64,000 nucleotides of DNA. It comes from Oscillatoria sp. FACHB-1407 (GTDB lineage: Bacteria > Cyanobacteriota > Cyanobacteriia > Elainellales > Elainellaceae). The DNA is taken from NCBI RefSeq assembly GCF_014697545.1, contig NZ_JACJSA010000002.1, forward strand, positions 186,001-250,000. The letters are read 5' to 3'. Shown piece after piece: positions 63,081 through 64,000 of the stretch. A program made the position numbers and the translations under genes. How positions within the stretch are numbered: position 1 is the stretch's first letter; every line of letters starts with the position of its first letter. Below the pieces are notes generated by a model. It searched no databases. It was not told the DNA's origin and saw only the letters and a list, made by a program, of their open reading frames with translations.

Positions 63081-64000
63081 ATGACATCTCTACCCGTTCC
63101 GAGACAACCTTCTCAATCGTCTGATATCGCTGGCAGTGGCACGCCATCACCAGAGATTACGCCTGTGTTTGCGTTAAAAGAGTTGGTGTCTCGGTTGCGT
63201 CGAGAGCAAAACAAAATTCAGGATTTGCTGGGGTCGTTGGGGTTTGCGTTACGCAGTTTTAACAATCTCAAACAGTTTTTGGAATTGACCCCCCTGATTG
63301 CCAGTCGGGTAACCGATGCCGATGGTGGCGCACTCATTCTATTTAGACCGGATGGGCAGATGCGCCTGGAACGGTTGCACTGTCAGGACAACACTCAGTG
63401 TCAGGACATCCGCAAGGCACTGGAGGCAGCCACCCGTGAGATCACAAGTGCGGCTCCGACCACCCCTGGGCAGTCCCTCACCCTCTCCAACAACCTCACT
63501 GCTGCCCTCGACCATCAGGTAAGCCTGTCTCTCGGAACGGATGTGCAACTGTTTGGCACGACCATTTTGACAAAAAGTACGGAGCGGGGGCGGCTTTATG
63601 TCTTCAGCCGTGACCCCGATTATGAGTGGACAGAGACTCGGCAAAAACTGGTGCGACTGGTGGCAGACCAGACGGCCGTGGCGATCGCCAATGACGAACT
63701 CACAGTTGAACTGCGGAAGAAGGAACGACTCGATCGCGAGTTAGAAATTGGGGCTGAAATTCAACTGCAACTGTTGCCGCGTCAGTGTCCCAACATCACA
63801 GGGATTGAAGTCGCCGCTCGGACTCAACCCGCTAGCCGCGTGGGGGGCGACTATTACGACTTTATCCCCGCCAACTATGACCAGATCCGCGCCAAAAAAG
63901 GAGCGGTCTACGAGTCCGATCGCTGGAGTGTAGCGATCGGTGATGTCATGGGCAAAGGTGTTCCTGCTGGGTTAATCATGACAATGTTGCGGGGCATGTT
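63081..64000 (+). CDS. GAF-like and SpoIIE/PP2C-type serine phosphatase, 5' part
   Basis: Open from ATG 63081 to the window edge, so the 3' end is missing. The N-terminal helix (KELVSRLRREQNKIQDLL) leads to a GAF-like sensor domain (about residues 50-200, ending LVRLVADQTAVAIAN). A SpoIIE phosphatase domain then begins: ELEIGAEIQLQLLP, RVGGDYYDF, and AIGDVMGKGVPAGLIMTMLRG, with the metal-binding Asp residues of PP2C. Such enzymes (RsbU type) usually act on anti-sigma-factor antagonists. The partner is not visible here. Confidence 0.93.
   Translation, partial: MTSLPVPRQPSQSSDIAGSGTPSPEITPVFALKELVSRLRREQNKIQDLLGSLGFALRSFNNLKQFLELTPLIASRVTDADGGALILFRPDGQMRLERLHCQDNTQCQDIRKALEAATREITSAAPTTPGQSLTLSNNLTAALDHQVSLSLGTDVQLFGTTILTKSTERGRLYVFSRDPDYEWTETRQKLVRLVADQTAVAIANDELTVELRKKERLDRELEIGAEIQLQLLPRQCPNITGIEVAARTQPASRVGGDYYDFIPANYDQIRAKKGAVYESDRWSVAIGDVMGKGVPAGLIMTMLRGM

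Overview
The window is chromosomal DNA of a cyanobacterium. It carries psbM (photosystem II), a complete cmpABCD bicarbonate transporter, two GUN4-domain genes, a ycf35-like gene, a short cyanobacterial SRP RNA, LL-diaminopimelate aminotransferase and very many HIP1 octamers (GCGATCGC). The number of dispersed small repeats, the heptamer tandem arrays and the long FG-GAP, Calx-beta and RTX proteins suggest a filamentous, Leptolyngbya/Oscillatoria-like organism. That lineage guess is inference.

Layout. 1-5.4 kb: end of an unidentified gene, convergent ispD, an overlapping trio (animal-type alpha-amylase, GNAT acetyltransferase, sugar O-acetyltransferase), then ypeA and a small membrane protein. 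6-7.3 kb: a single-domain response regulator and a Zn-ribbon protein. 7.4-7.8 kb: three repeat elements. 7.85-13.5 kb: cmpD, cmpC, cmpB and cmpA on the minus strand, with gaps filled by heptamer repeats and polypyrimidine leaders. 14-24.4 kb: housekeeping and conserved cyanobacterial genes (DUF928, SRP RNA, fructosamine kinase, short-chain dehydrogenase, TPR protein, CHASE4 hybrid kinase, bacteriohemerythrin). 24.5-28.2 kb: a NACHT-HEAT NTPase gene followed 3 bases later by a Uma2 nuclease gene, a possible defence pair. 28.2-40.3 kb: short-chain dehydrogenase, HdeD, dapL, MFS exporter, SnoaL-like protein, psbM, tRNA-Pro, Cache histidine kinase, ABC ATPase, gpsA, ureidoglycolate lyase, BON protein. 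41.8-45 kb: tandem FG-GAP beta-propeller paralogues. 45.3-54 kb: ycf35-like gene, SulP-STAS-cNMP transporter, a GUN4/WD40 cluster sharing an N-terminal module, a 39-residue membrane protein, a flavin-like oxidase and an FAD oxidoreductase. 54-63 kb: three paralogues sharing a WD40-like propeller joined to RTX or Calx-beta modules. 63 kb to the edge: a partial GAF-SpoIIE phosphatase.

How genes work together. CmpA (lipoprotein), CmpB (permease), CmpC (ATPase fused to a CmpA-like sensor) and CmpD (ATPase) form one high-affinity bicarbonate uptake system. The promoter side of cmpA holds a strong LysR-type dyad that could be the CmpR operator. The NACHT and Uma2 genes are so close that co-transcription is likely. 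The three WD40 proteins look like exported proteins built by module shuffling after tandem duplication that included their long upstream regions.

The non-coding layer is unusually rich. A 160-bp element has 8-bp target duplications. A 102-bp and a ~120-bp element each occur twice. A ~72-bp GTAGGGGC hairpin element occurs three times. Repeats have inserted in frame inside two proteins. Several hairpins downstream of genes are built around HIP1 octamers. Start choices, lineage and all functional links were made by eye without database searches.
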